Below are positions 1 through 10,651 of a stretch of DNA of 64,000 nucleotides, in pieces (position 1 is the first letter of the stretch; every line of letters starts with the position of its first letter). Both the position numbers and the translations under genes were made by a program. This stretch comes from Exophiala sp. HKRS030. Taxonomy: Eukaryota; Ascomycota; Eurotiomycetes; Chaetothyriales; Herpotrichiellaceae. The stretch is taken from NCBI GenBank assembly GCA_023897205.1, contig JAHWDD010000003.1, positions 2,235,665-2,299,664 of the forward strand, read 5' to 3'. Below the pieces are notes generated by a model. That model searched no databases. It saw nothing but the letters and a program-made list of their open reading frames with translations, and had not been told where the DNA came from.

Positions 1-168
1 ATTCATGACAATACATTCGCGACAATAGCACCACATTGTATTCTATTATATTTGCCGCCATCGAATCACTCATCGCACACTTGTTCCGATCGTATTCCTA
101 CAGCCCGTCAACCACAATTACCCTGACTTGCCTACCTTCTAGGCGCGACAACTTCATTTCCATCCATC

Positions 169-1087
169 ATGGTTGACTACGCGAAAAAGACGGTTGCAGA
201 GCTACAAGAGATATTGAAGTCTCGAAGCTTGCCTCACACTGGAAAGAAAGCAGAGCTCGTCGCAAGGCTGAACGAGGCCGATCAAGCTGCAGCGGAAAAT
301 GGTGCGTTGAACAAATCCAAAAACCCACGGGATCTTTCGAAACCCTCGTCCTGCACCGGCCTCCCGTGTCACGACATGCGCATTCAAGACAATCGCTAAC
401 ATATAGTCATTTACAGAAGCCGCGAAAGCTCCTCCGGCCGAATCTACCACTGCGCCGCCTGCGCAAATCCCAGAGCCTGCCGCACCATCAACCTCAGAAG
501 CACCTGCACCAGCCGAACCCGCACCGACAGCCGCAGCAGAGCCTGCGACGGTGGAGCCGACTGCCGCGAACGATGATGGCAGTGCCCAGCCTGCCGCGGC
601 GTCTTTTGCCCTGAACCTCCCCTCGTCAGAAGTGGACGCCGAAATGGCGAAGCGCAAAGCACGCGCCGAACGATTCGGGACCGGAGCTGCCGTCGCAAAC
701 GGGGAGACGGGTGCAGCGGACACAGAAGGAGCAGACGCGGAAGCATTGAGGGCCCTGGAGCGTGCTAAACGTTTCGGTACCGGACAGACCGCGATGGGAA
801 AGCTGGACGAGGCACTGCCATCCGAGTTAAAGCGCGACTCAAGGAAACGGGTCCGGACGGAGGAGGATAGCACGATGGATGACCCTGGCTTGCGGAGAAG
901 CTTTGGCGGCCGTGGTAGAGTCGGTGGTGGACGAGGAGGCCGATTCCGCGGAAGAGGGCGCGACAACTCACAAAGAAGACATGGTGACAGACCCGGTGGT
1001 GTGAGCAAGCCGGGCGGCGTTTTCTCGACGGAGGCAGATCGTTTGGCCGCCGAGGCCAGGAAGAAGAAGTTTGCGAGTGCGACGTGA
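169..1087 (+). CDS. tho1: THO1/SARNP-like SAP-domain RNA-binding protein
   Basis: Two exons, 169-301 and 417-1087. The intron has a GTGCGT donor, a GCTAAC branch site and a TTACAG acceptor. Splicing gives 267 aa. A SAP motif lies at about residues 7-41 (helix-turn-helix with the TVAELQEILKSRSLP core and a GKKAELVARL second helix). An Ala/Pro/Glu-rich linker follows. Then come two basic repeats ending in RFGTG (ARAERFGTG and ERAKRFGTG) and a C-terminal RGG/GRG-rich tract. In the Tho1/SARNP family the SAP domain and C-terminal basic helices bind nucleic acid and act in mRNP assembly and export with TREX and the UAP56/Sub2 helicase. The nuclear role is inferred from family. The start is the first ATG in a good context directly before the SAP domain. 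The next gene lies 2.9 kb away across a repeat-rich spacer. Confidence 0.85.
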
Positions 1088-1559
1088 TTTTTGTTTTCTA
1101 CGGTTTCATTGTTTCAGAAGGCAGGGCGGGAACTTTGGGAAGACTGAATCGGTGTGTCGCAAAAACATGGATTGACGGGAAATGGCCATGGCGATTGTGT
1201 AAACTTAAGGGGTGACTGGTACCAAAACCATTGAGCAATATCATTCTTCTTCTACATGTTCGCTCCTTACCTACTCAAAGCCCCAGACTCTTGACCTCGT
1301 AGCCAAAGATCAAACGGTGAGCCGTGGACAGGGGCGGGATTTGGTAGTTCTGGAACGATGATTGGGAAGCCCGGAGACCAAGAGACCAGGTGAAGCACAG
1401 AGAAGAACGAAGGGGAACGATGTGGAAGAAGAATGCTTTGCGCATTGCAACCAAACTACAGGGGCCACCACATCTGTCTGTCCTCAACACCAAGAGCCTC
1501 GTAAGGCAAGACTAGCTAATGGCATGAACCAAGGCATCAAAGCCATCCAAGAATCCTCC

Positions 1560-1652
1560 ATCCCATCAACACCAACACCAACACCAACACCACAACACCA
1601 CAACACCACAACACCACAACACCACAACACCACAACACCACAACACCAACAC
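1560..1652. repeat. CACAAC/CACCAA microsatellite
   Basis: Low-complexity tract built from ACACCA, then repeated ACACCACA units, then ACCAACACC. It is followed at about 1720-1770 by GACA/CAGA tetranucleotide runs. It is a simple repeat with an all-purine complementary strand. Confidence 0.9.
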
Positions 1653-1864
1653 CAAGTCCCAAGCATCACAACCATCAACCATCCCAAATCCCAGCCCCAA
1701 GACCACCCAGACTCCACAGACAGACAGACAAACAGACAGTCACACAGGCACAGACACACCGACAGACAGACGGGCTCCCCAAAGACCAAGTCACAATCCT
1801 CCACTCCATCGCAAGTCCAAACCATCCATGGGCAACAGCAACCTCACAGTCCAAACGCTAAGCC

Positions 1865-2640
1865 TGATCAACACATGATCATCCTGCTCCAACACCAACA
1901 CCACAACACATCGACAACACCTCAGCAAGTACAGCATGAAACGAATGGCCATGATCTCTTTCTTTCTGACTACCCTTCTTTTCGGGGCAAGTTTGGTCCA
2001 TTTGGACTCTTTCTGACTCCCTTCTTTTCGGGGATGGCCTGCTGCAACTTGACATCTCAACAACATCAGATCAACACATGATCAACAACAACAACACCAC
2101 AACACACCGACAACACCTCAAAGAGTACAGCATGAACGAGTGGCCATGGTTTTTTTTCTTTCTGACTGCCCTTCTTTTCGGGGCGGGTTGGTCCATTGGA
2201 CTCTTTCTTGACTCCTTTCTTTTTGAGGATGACCGGCTGCAACTCGAGAGATGTCGACATCACCACGACACACCAACCTGCAATCCACAACACCATCTCA
2301 GATCAACACATGATCGACAACAACATCAACCAACGACATCTCAACACCAAGCGCAGCTCAATCAAGTACAGCATGAGTGGCCATGGGTTCAATCTTTCTG
2401 GCTGCCCTTCTTTTCGGGGCGGGTTTGGCCCATTGGACTCTTTCTGACTCCCTTCTTGTGGGGATGGCCTGCTGCAAGCTGCAAATGAGAGAGAGCACTA
2501 AGCTAAAGTGATATGACAAAGGAAAAAGTATGCTAAGCTAAGCGGCCATGAATGTTTCTTTCTTTCTGACTGCCCTTCTTTTTGGGGCGGGTTTGATCCA
2601 TTTGGATTCTTTCTGACTCCCTTCTTTTGGGGGATGGCCG
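1865..2640 (+). repeat. Degenerate tandem repeat, about 200-bp units, three full and one partial
   Basis: The anchor GATCAACACATGATC recurs at 1866, 2069 and 2301. The anchor GGCCATG, followed by a TTTCTTTCTGACT..CCTTCTTTTCGGGG block, recurs at 1947, 2142, 2379 and 2544. Each unit therefore has an A/C-rich half (GATCAACACATGATC ... GTACAGCATGA) and a T/G-rich half in which the phrase TTTCTGACTNCCCTTCTTTT occurs twice, about 50 bp apart. Spacing varies (about 203, 232 and 165 bp). In the fourth unit the first half is replaced by unrelated sequence. Reading frames are not kept between units, so I do not think it encodes a repeat protein. Confidence 0.85.
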
Positions 2641-4002
2641 ATTCTGGTGTCTTTGCGACGGGAAAAAGAAAAAAAGAAAAGGGACTGTGAGGTTGCTGCT
2701 CCCTTCCAAACCCAATGCCACCCATCATCACCACACACCACACCAAAGACAAAAGAAATCCTCCCAACACACCACGAAGGTGTACCCAACACCCAACATC
2801 ACCCATGACCCAGAATCCTCCACACACCACGAAGGTGCACAAACATCAACACAGCCCAGGGTCATCACCACACACACACACCAGAGACAAAGGAAAACTA
2901 AGCTGAAAAAAATCAAAAGTGGTCAATGACTTCGAGGCCAAGGACCGATTCGCTTTTGTGATTCCGGTTGGCCTTCTTTTTGGGCTCTTGACTTTTTTTT
3001 GATGTGACAAAAGAAAACTATGCTAAGACCTCTTCTCATCACCCGCCGATGATGGTGGAAGAGGGGTCATCCCAAGTCGCGACCCCATGGGCGCACCCGT
3101 GGAGATGGACGCAGGATACAGGGAAAAGAAAAAAAGAGAAAGGAAAAGGAAAGGAACGAGGGAGAGGCGACATATTTGTAGGAACCCAGAGTTGCGCCAA
3201 GCACTCATGGGAACATTGGGAAGGCGGTGGAGGGAGGTGAGGTTGTAAAAGGGTGAGGCAGGCAGTGAAAATGTTGATACCGTGTCCCAGGGCAGGCAGT
3301 GCAGTGCACGATCGAGGTGAGGCAGCCAAAAGCAGGGCGGCGAGAGACTCTTGTACCGCGCCGACATGCCCTCCGCGGAAGGCGGTGGGAAGGGAGGGAG
3401 ACGAGATGGCTGGAGCAAAATTGTCCGGCGGCGGTGGTGATCCTGTATTCACTCACTGCCCTTCTTTCTCACAGAAGCATCACAGACGCTCTGAATTAGT
3501 TAGGAAGTCAAGCCAACTTGAACCACAGAACCCTTGATGGACTTTTCGATTCCAACTCACCTTACCTGATATTGCCTCAGCTCAGCTCCGTACTCCAAGT
3601 CCTTCGGTCAGAACTCAGTCGTCATCGTTGGTGAAGGAAGAGTTGGGTCAGGAAGAAAAGAGTTAGCACATAATCACAGTGGATAAGAACAACGGCACCT
3701 GTGGGCGACTATAACACTTGATGAAAAGGGGCTAGGGTTGCCGATGGATCATGATCTTGTTTGATATTGAGGATCGAATATGCCTAGTTAGGTGGTGATG
3801 TTCCCAGCCTCGAGGCTCTGAGGTCATGTTGATTGATTGAGTGCTCACGAGGCGAGGATCGAACCCACTCAAACACTCAAATGTCCTATATTCAAAAGTG
3901 CAAATCCCAGCACTGCTGCTTCATGTCCCCTTTCCTTGGAAACCTATGACAGTGTACTCGGTCAAAGTTCCATCGCTGTGCACAAAGGCTTTTTTGGGCT
4001 AA

Positions 4003-5224
4003 TCACTTCTTTCCAGGCGCACCTGACTGGTGCTGTTGCTGCTGTTGCTGCTGTTGCTGCTGGTGCATCTTCGCCCTCGCACTTCTACTGCCTCCCAGCT
4101 TCGGACCTCTGGACTCTGTTGGAGCACCGGAAGTCGATTTTGATTGTGCCTTGGCCCTGGCCCTCTGTCTCCTCTCGGCCATTGCGTCCATGAAGTCCTG
4201 CCGGAACTGTTCTGCCATTCGTTCATCGGCGTCACTCTCGCCCGAGTGGTGGTCGTCGCCTCCGCTCTCCGCTCCTCCGGCCTGTCGTTCCCGCTCTCTC
4301 ACCAACTCATTCGCGGCGTAAATGTCGAGTTTGTTCTCCCGCATCAACTGTTCCACGAGGGCATCACGGGCGAGGTCCTCGCTGTTCCGCCGCTTCCGGG
4401 GCCGAGGTCTGAACGGTTTGCCGTCACGGCCGAGTCGTGGCTTGCGCGGCTTTGGCGGCTTGATCTCGTCTTCGACGGGAGGCAGGCCCAGTTTGGCCCT
4501 TTCCAGTGCCGCTTGCGTACGTGCGAGATTCCCGTCGTGGACAGAAGACCCAAGATCGACTTCTGCAAGTTGCCGGGCAGCAGGCCGACCGCTGAGAGAT
4601 ACCGTTTGCTGCGGAGTAGCAACTGGGTTCTTGTCAGACGCTGATACCGGCTTAGGCTTTGTGAAATCCTCGTGGGATTGTGCTTGCGGTGTGTCGTTCA
4701 TGGTTGGTGCTGCAGTAGCACCAGCAAGATTGCGTCGTTTAGCCATTTCCGAATCTATGTATGCAATCCTTATATGGTTAGCTAGCCAGCCGGGTCTGGG
4801 GAGGACCAAAGTTCTCGCAAAAAGGACCTTACATGTGATGATCATCGTTCACTACCTGGCCCGTACCGCTGGTAAACCGGTCGGAGATATCTATGCGCTT
4901 TTCAGGAACCTGGCCGTCGCTTCGGACCATAGCTGCTGCCTCAATTTGTTTCAGGTCGTGATCTGAAGACGCATCTGCAGTCGAAAAGTGTACACCACCG
5001 GCGCGAGTTCGATAGTTCTTCCTTGCGCGTACCAAGTTTGACACATGGACTTCATCGGGTTCTGCTGAGACCTCCGTGGTGCTGTTTTCGACTGCGGCTG
5101 CTGGCCCTCCCAGCTGGTCGGTGGATGAAGCTTGATCGGCATCCCGCGCTGGAGACTCTTGATGATGACGAGGCCGGCTGATTTTTCTACGCTTTGTAGA
5201 TCGGAAAACCGCGACTTCTTCCAT
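4003..5224 (-). CDS. HCA59/C9orf78-Tls1 family protein (spliceosome-associated), poly-Q tail
   Basis: Two exons on the minus strand, 5224-4833 and 4768-4003. The intron has a GTAAGG donor and an AAG acceptor. Splicing joins HHM to IAYIDSEMAKRR and gives 385 aa. The N-terminus has a basic STKRRK patch. Family-typical blocks follow: VSNLVRARK, a GTGQVV segment and AYIDSEMAKRR, the signature around which the hepatocellular-carcinoma-antigen-59 family is recognised. The central part is basic (PRKPRLGRDGKPFRPRPRKRR). The extreme C-terminus contains a run of ten Gln within HQQQQQQQQQQHQ, encoded by CAG/CAA at about 4028-4062. Family members such as S. pombe Tls1 and human C9orf78 contact the Brr2 region of the spliceosome; the same role here is inference. 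Assignment rests on the AYI(D/E)SE(M/L)AKRR block and on length. Confidence 0.8.
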
Positions 5225-5738
5225 GTTGTTGTACAGATTCCGATCACTAAAAAATAGAGGAGGTCTGATTTCCCATCAAATATGGGAATGAACGAAGTCC
5301 GACAAGGGATTTCAAAGACCCAGATCGAATTGTGTACTTGCCAGTGTGGTCTGTTTGTCCAGATGTATCAAGCTGAGGATGAAACCCATTCATGAAGTTG
5401 AAGAACTAATAATGCAGATCACGTGAGTGGCTTTGAACAATAAGCAAATCGAGTTCAGGACTCGCTTCGGGCCATGCTAGACCCGATCAGGCAGCGGACT
5501 CGGTCCCGACCGCGAGGCATCAATACTTTCGACCATACTCCATAGTGACGATGACAATAGAATAGCACCGGCTAGAATCAAGTGCAATAACGTCCAGTCA
5601 CACGCTGGCATGGCCACAGTGCGATAGTGCAGGGCTAACCAACAGATTTCTTTCGTTTGACGACAGTTAATCGATTCATCTAATTCATAAGAATGTTTAA
5701 TCTAGATGATTGAGAAGAGAATGGATGGTATTCCCCGA
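5225..5738. other. Intergenic with one arm of an inverted repeat
   Basis: This separates the start of the HCA59-like gene from the stop of the sulfate permease. Its notable content is the 60-bp arm at 5451-5510, listed separately. I see no ORF with coding character. Confidence 0.6.
5451..5510 (-). repeat. Left arm of 60-bp inverted repeat flanking the sulfate permease
   Basis: The reverse complement of this segment matches 9126-9185 at 49 of 60 positions by hand alignment without gaps. The core GAGTCCGCTGCCTGATC is identical. Nine of the eleven differences are transitions. Confidence 0.8.
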
Positions 5739-8268
5739 TCAACTGTCCTTCAGTCTGGCATTGCACACAGCGGCTGAGATGGCTTGCTCAAGGTCGATGT
5801 GAAAGAGTGGTCGGTCTAGGCCAAAGACAGCGCGGCGCTGCTCAGCTGTCGCTACAACTGTACCATTTTTTTCATGTCGAAGTGACTGGGTGTCACTTTG
5901 CATGATCGTCACGATATCATTCTCAGGGCCGATACCTGTTTCCACAGCCCTACTTTCACATTCTGTCTTGATTTGTTCATCTTTCCTCGCCTCCTGAGCT
6001 CGCTCGTCTTCAGGCTCTGCACCAGCAAAAGAACTAGTCAGGGTATACACCGGGGCCCAGTTCCCAAGCGCGATCTGATTTCGTTTCGTCGGAAATCCAA
6101 AGCCTGCAGCTGCAAGCGCACGTCGAGACCAGCGGTTCCACAGGGTGGCAAAGTGCCAATCTACCCAGGATGGTGCGGCATAACTGTCCAACATATTCCT
6201 CGCGTCAATAAGTCCTTGGATGCTGGTGATATCTAGATTGTTGACAGATGAACAGTCCAGTACGATGGCTCGTAAGTCTGGCAGGCTTGTATCGATATCC
6301 CTGGTTGCTGCTGAGTCACACCATAACAGTTGATGCGCGTCGACGTCGTCCTGTTTTGTCGTGCGCCGAGTATGGGCAAGAATGTAACCGGTCAGATTGT
6401 TGAGGTGCAAGGTCTGGTTGAGGTAGTTAAATCCTTCTGGAAATCGGTATACAAAAACTCCAGGGTAAGGCGATCGCACCACCGCTTCTGGATTCGAGGC
6501 GTCCTTGCGATCGATGGGTATGTACGCATCGCGACTTGCGAAATTGTTACTGGACAGTCTCGAGTTGTGGTCATGCCTGACGGAGTCCGCATTGAGATCG
6601 ACTGCAACCGGATGGATTGGTATACGACCTAGGAATTGGCCTTTTGTGCGAGCGATTCGCAATAACAAGAAGAATAGAGACAGTCCAATAGTGGTATAGA
6701 TCGAGGTCTCCAGTCCGGTAAAAATGGCAACAATAACGCCAACAATCCAGATCCCGAACTCGAACGGGGATAGCCGCCAATATTTGTAGCAGGTTTTCGG
6801 ACTGGCAACCAGGTTCAGCACAGCATGGATTATCAAGCCAGCTAGAGCTGCCCTGGGGATGTAGTAGAAAACGGCCGTCAAGGCGTACAGTGCCAGCAGG
6901 AGAAGCAGTGCACTGAAAACACCAGCAAGCGGAGTTTTCACACCGGCCTTGACCAGGACTGCCGAGGCGCCGAATGATCCCGTGCATGCATAGCCGCCCA
7001 GAAAGGGGCCCAGCAGGTTCGCCGTGCCTTGTGCCATGATCTCTTGGGAGGGTATGACTTGATATCCAAATTTTTTGCCAAAATTCTTTGCAATGGCGAT
7101 ATGTTCAATAACAAGGATAAGCATGATTACTGGAGACTTAGGAATGACCAAGGAGAGTAGTTCGGTATTAAATCTGGGAATGCCAGCGTGCTTGAAGCCT
7201 GATAAACTCAGTCAGTGGTTGGAAAGAGGGCTTAACAGTTCTACGAACCCTTATCGATATGTCCCACAATTCGGAATTTTGAATCATTCTCAGACAGGTT
7301 GCGTTGAACGAGCCAGCTGATGAAAGTGTAGAGCAGCATGCAGAACGAAAGCCTCATGGAGGAAACCGTCGCCCACAGTCGCTTTCTAGATGGTTGCCGA
7401 ACTTCAAACTTTGTGCACAGTCTCTTGATTAACTCCAAAAGCACAAGGCACGAGAGACCAATTGCGGCATCGAGCTGGGTATTACCTAAGTTGCTCAGCG
7501 AACTGATGATTACCTTGTACGGGGATTGGCGGGTGTTGATGCCAGGGATGCCCATCATGACTGGAAATTGCGTAGACATGATCGTGATGCTCGCTGCTGT
7601 GATGAACGCCGAGATTGGGATGTAAGGTATAACCTCAACTATCCAGCCCAATCGCAGTAGCCCGATGGCCAGCAGAATAGCTCCTGACATGAAGGACAAC
7701 GTTTTTGCGATTTCGACATTAGTATAAATACCAGGGTGAGACCCCTGTATGTCTGAGATCACGTTGCCGACCAGCAGTGACCCAACAGCAGTTGTCTGGT
7801 GTAGATGTCAGAGTGCTCAACGTTCAGGGAAAGTGGCTGACTTACGCCGATGACGATGTCCTTGGAAGTTCCAAACAACCAGTAGACTGCTGCTCCTGCA
7901 AAAGACGTATACAGGCCAAAGTCTGGGTTCAAAGTCGCCAGGAGAGCGTACGCCATAGCTTGCGGGATCACCACGAGCCCTACTGTGAGGCCTGCAATCG
8001 AGTCTGCGAGCATCCAATGCCAGTTATACCGTGGAATCCACCTGATGCAAGGGAAGAGATTTCGAAGATATTGATACATGCCTCCCTTCGTGGGCGAGAG
8101 TGTCATGAGCCATTCAGACACTTTTGGTTCATGTTCGAAATAGGGTTCTTGGACAATTTGCCTTGCTTTGCCCGCTATGTCTGAGACTTGACCTATATCG
8201 CATTCTGGCGCTGTCTCGGTGAGTAAAGATTTCGTGCGGGTCTGGATGCACCGAAGTATGTTGTTCAT
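5739..8268 (-). CDS. SulP family sulfate permease with STAS domain
   Basis: Three exons on the minus strand: 8268-7846, 7795-7249 and 7198-5739. Donors are GTAAGT and GTTCGT, acceptors ACCAG and ATCAG. The product is 809 aa, the usual size for fungal high-affinity sulfate permeases (CYS-14/SUL type). The N-terminal cytoplasmic segment is followed by the SulP signature region (ADSIAGLTVGLVVIPQAMAY), about 10-12 hydrophobic segments and FLGGYACTGSFGASAVLVKA. The C-terminal STAS domain contains AIVLDCSSVNNLDITSIQGL with the conserved D(C/T)S phosphate-loop-like motif. The protein should be a plasma-membrane proton/sulfate symporter feeding cysteine and methionine synthesis. The start is the first in-frame ATG. 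An ATTACAG directly before it could be the acceptor of a 5'-leader intron. I did not find a clear CYS3/MetR site by eye. Confidence 0.92.
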
Positions 8269-9022
8269 CCTGTAATCGTAGGAAGAAAGTTGAATCAAGT
8301 TGCTTCTCGACAAGGACCAGCTTATCCTGGGTCTCGTTCGTAGAATAGAGTAGAATCACCATGAGCTGGTTGCTTTCTGGTCATAAATACCGTGCCTTGC
8401 TATGGAAAGTAAGTTGCCGGAGAGAAAGCAATGTGTAAAAAGACCCTCCAAGCATAACAGAGCCCCCAGCAGCAGCAAAGCGTCATGCCACATTATGTAT
8501 ACACGGGGTTCATACTTCGAAATAGACATCAAGTGCCAGTGGTACTTGGGGTCCACAAAGGGCTCTGAAGGGTGGCTCGGGGACTGAATGGGAAGCTGCA
8601 CAGATCGCCGACCATGGTATTCCGGGCTCTTACGAAAATATAGCATTCTTGGCAAGATCCCACCTGTCAAATGCATTATTTCCGACCATGGATACGTTGT
8701 TTCGACGAGCAAAGACACCTCTCGGGTGGCAGAGCCAAAGGTGCCGTCGACCAGGGCAAGCTAGTTGAGTTTTGTGGTAGAAGTCATGAAATGGCCAGCC
8801 AATGCCTGTTCGAGATGATCAAATGGTTGTTGTATCTAACAAAACAGGTCGTGTGCGTGTAGAAGACATCTTAAGAAAGTCGTATACGCAACAGCGCATG
8901 TCAGAGTAGTCGACAGAGTTAAAGGAAAGTCCTCCTGGTGTAGGGATGTGAACAGCGTTGATAATGATCTGCTTACCTAAGAGAGCTCGAGGAAGTATTG
9001 CTGGCTCGGGTGTGAGTCCACG

Positions 9023-9189
9023 GCCCGATTGCGTTTAGCAAGGCACGGAGCGAGTCCAAGGCTCGCTTTATCGTAAAAGAGTAAGCGGACTCGCTCTCGA
9101 TTGTGTGAGAAGTATTTCTGCTCTGATTGGGAACGAGTCCGCTGCCTGATCAGATCTAGCATGGCCTGGAGTGAGTCCAGGACTTGCTG
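9023..9189. repeat. Tandem/inverted GAGTCC repeat cluster
   Basis: Segment 9023-9066 and segment 9144-9187 are direct copies 121 bp apart, 31 of 44 identical. Segment 9080-9103 (core GCGGACTCG) is an inverted partner of 9126-9149 (core CGAGTCCGC). A third related copy, in the other orientation, lies 3.6 kb away at 5451-5510. Together this looks like remnants of a small repetitive element or a nested hairpin. Confidence 0.65.
9126..9185 (+). repeat. Right arm of 60-bp inverted repeat flanking the sulfate permease
   Basis: Inverted partner of 5451-5510. At seven of the nine transition differences this arm carries A or T where the left arm carries G or C. Confidence 0.8.
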
Positions 9190-9397
9190 CCGGAGTATCT
9201 TCGGCAACCAAGGTGAAGCAGGAACTGAAATTAAGGCAGCAAGAGATATTCCCGAATCAGGCCAGGATTCAAAGTACGATTTTATTCTCTTGGTGCGAAC
9301 CGAGTGCTCGCGCGATCACGAAGTTCACTCACCTCTAATCACGATCTAGCACCTTAGGAATCTCCTTGATATTCCTGTGCTTTCCATTTCCGAGACA

Positions 9398-10108
9398 ATG
9401 TCGACCCAGATTCCCTCCGCAACGTACCGTTGCTGCCAGCTCGCAGCTCGGACGCAAAAACGAAGTCTTTCCTCTCAATGCCTCCGACTCTCCGCCTCGA
9501 GCTCCGCCGTCCAACACACACGACGCAATGATGTATCTCAAATAAGACAGTCAAGGAGATGGCAATCGACAGACGCCGCTGCTGCTCCGACAAACCCAAA
9601 AATCTCAGCTATCGTTGATCAAATATCACAGTTGACACTATTGGAGACCGCTGACCTGGTTTCGAGCTTGAAGGTATGTGCACGATGGACAAGATCGCAT
9701 CCTGCTTGTTGCACACAAACTTGCTACTGGTGTGCAACATATCTGAACTTGGACAGAAGCTGATCGATGTATTTCTAGACTCGATTAAACATCCCCGACA
9801 TGGCATTTGCCGCTCCGGCGGCCGCCCCTGGCGCTGGTGCCGCTGCTCCAGCTGCAGCTGAGGAGGAGGAAGCTGCTCCTGCCGCAGCTGAAAAGACAAT
9901 GTTTGCCCTGAAGCTCGAGTCCTTTGATGCAGGTGCCAAACCCAAGATCATTAAAGAGGTCAAGAGCATGCTTGGCCTCAGTTTGGTGGACAGCAAGAAA
10001 TTCGTCGAGAGCGCCCCCAAGGTGTTGAAGGAGGGTGTGCCCAAAGAAGACGCTGAGAAGATCGTGGAGACGATGAAGGCCCTAGGTGCCAAGGTCACCA
10101 TGGATTAA
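9398..10108 (+). CDS. mrpl12: Mitochondrial large-subunit ribosomal protein bL12m (L7/L12)
   Basis: Two exons, 9398-9673 and 9779-10108, with a GTATGT donor and a TTTCTAG acceptor. The product is 201 aa. The N-terminus is rich in Arg/Ser/Gln without acidic residues and ends in a RRWQS-like processing region, as in mitochondrial presequences. The L12 N-terminal dimerisation segment follows (ISAIVDQISQLTLLETADLVSSLK). Then comes a flexible Ala/Pro/Glu hinge (APAAAEEEEAAPAAAE) and the conserved L7/L12 C-terminal domain (KIIKEVKSMLGLSLVDSKKF .. VEKAPK-type .. AEKIVETMKALGAKV). It forms the stalk that recruits translation GTPases on the mitoribosome. The intron falls exactly between the N-terminal domain and the SLKTRLNIPDM junction. 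The ATG used is the first true ATG of the frame. Confidence 0.93.
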
Positions 10109-10651
10109 AGAGTTCATGGAGGATGAGCCAGTGGTCAAGATACGGTCGCGGTTGGAAAGCCCGACTGGAAGAGTCGTCCACAACCTCCACGGTCTGTCCT
10201 GCTGCTGCATGTTCGGTGAAGGTAGAGCTGGACGTTCAGGCAGTTTTGACAGGGTAGACCGAGGTCTGTATTCTGCATCATGCCTTGCAGCCCCGAGAAG
10301 GCTGTTTGACTACGCAAGATATATGCGCTGTCTGAGTAAAAGGCTACCACGGTGTAACTATAAGGCAGGATTGTGGGAGATATTTGAAGATTCAGATGTA
10401 CAATTGAAATCAATCTTTCTCGATATGTGGCCATCAGTTGCTATCTTGTCTTCCATAAATGCATAGTAGATTAATCCTCTCCCAAGGTTCCCAACGCCGT
10501 ATTCTCTCAAATGCCGGCATGTAATCACATTTATCACGTCGTAAAAGCATAACCATGCAGTGTTGTGTTGTTTCGCCTCAAGTATCCATGCAAGAACTTG
10601 GCATCTTCTGAGCAGATTCCTGTCATAAAAGTCGGCACTCTAGATCTATCT
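10109..10651. other. Convergent intergenic between mrpl12 and pro3
   Basis: About 540 bp between two stop codons. The open frame running past the mrpl12 stop in another phase has no recognisable content. I see no further feature. Confidence 0.5.

Larger units (their letters stand above)
1088..4002. other. Repeat-rich intergenic spacer, no supported gene
   Basis: No protein-coding gene is supported here. The + strand from about 1.55 to 2.9 kb is strongly A/C-rich (CACCA/ACAAC runs) and contains microsatellites and degenerate tandem units, listed separately. Many reading frames are open only because the sequence is low in complexity. A shared GACAAAGGAAAA..ATGCTAAG block recurs near 2515-2540 and 3003-3030, with a weaker form at 2884-2902. 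From 3.2 to 4.0 kb I see nothing recognisable apart from a CTCCGTACTCC motif near 3586. Confidence 0.7.
8269..9397. other. Intergenic between sulfate permease and mrpl12, with structured repeats
   Basis: Divergent promoter region of about 1.1 kb. The part from 9000 to 9190 is built from related short repeats, listed separately. I see no supported gene in the remainder. Confidence 0.6.

Noticed and set aside
202..1008. 268-codon minus frame opposite the tho1-like gene
   Set aside because: Low-complexity Ala/Ser/Gly translation, antisense to Ala/Pro/Arg codons of a recognised SAP protein.
1362..2081. 239-codon + frame made of His/Gln/Thr/Pro repeats
   Set aside because: It arises from CACAAC microsatellites and runs into the tandem repeat; there is no conserved domain and frames shift between units.
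3820..3900. Possible minus-strand tRNA (B-box-like GGTTCGATCC at about 3853-3862 with a five-pair T stem)
   Set aside because: No matching acceptor stem or A box could be found at the right distance, so the T-arm resemblance is probably chance.
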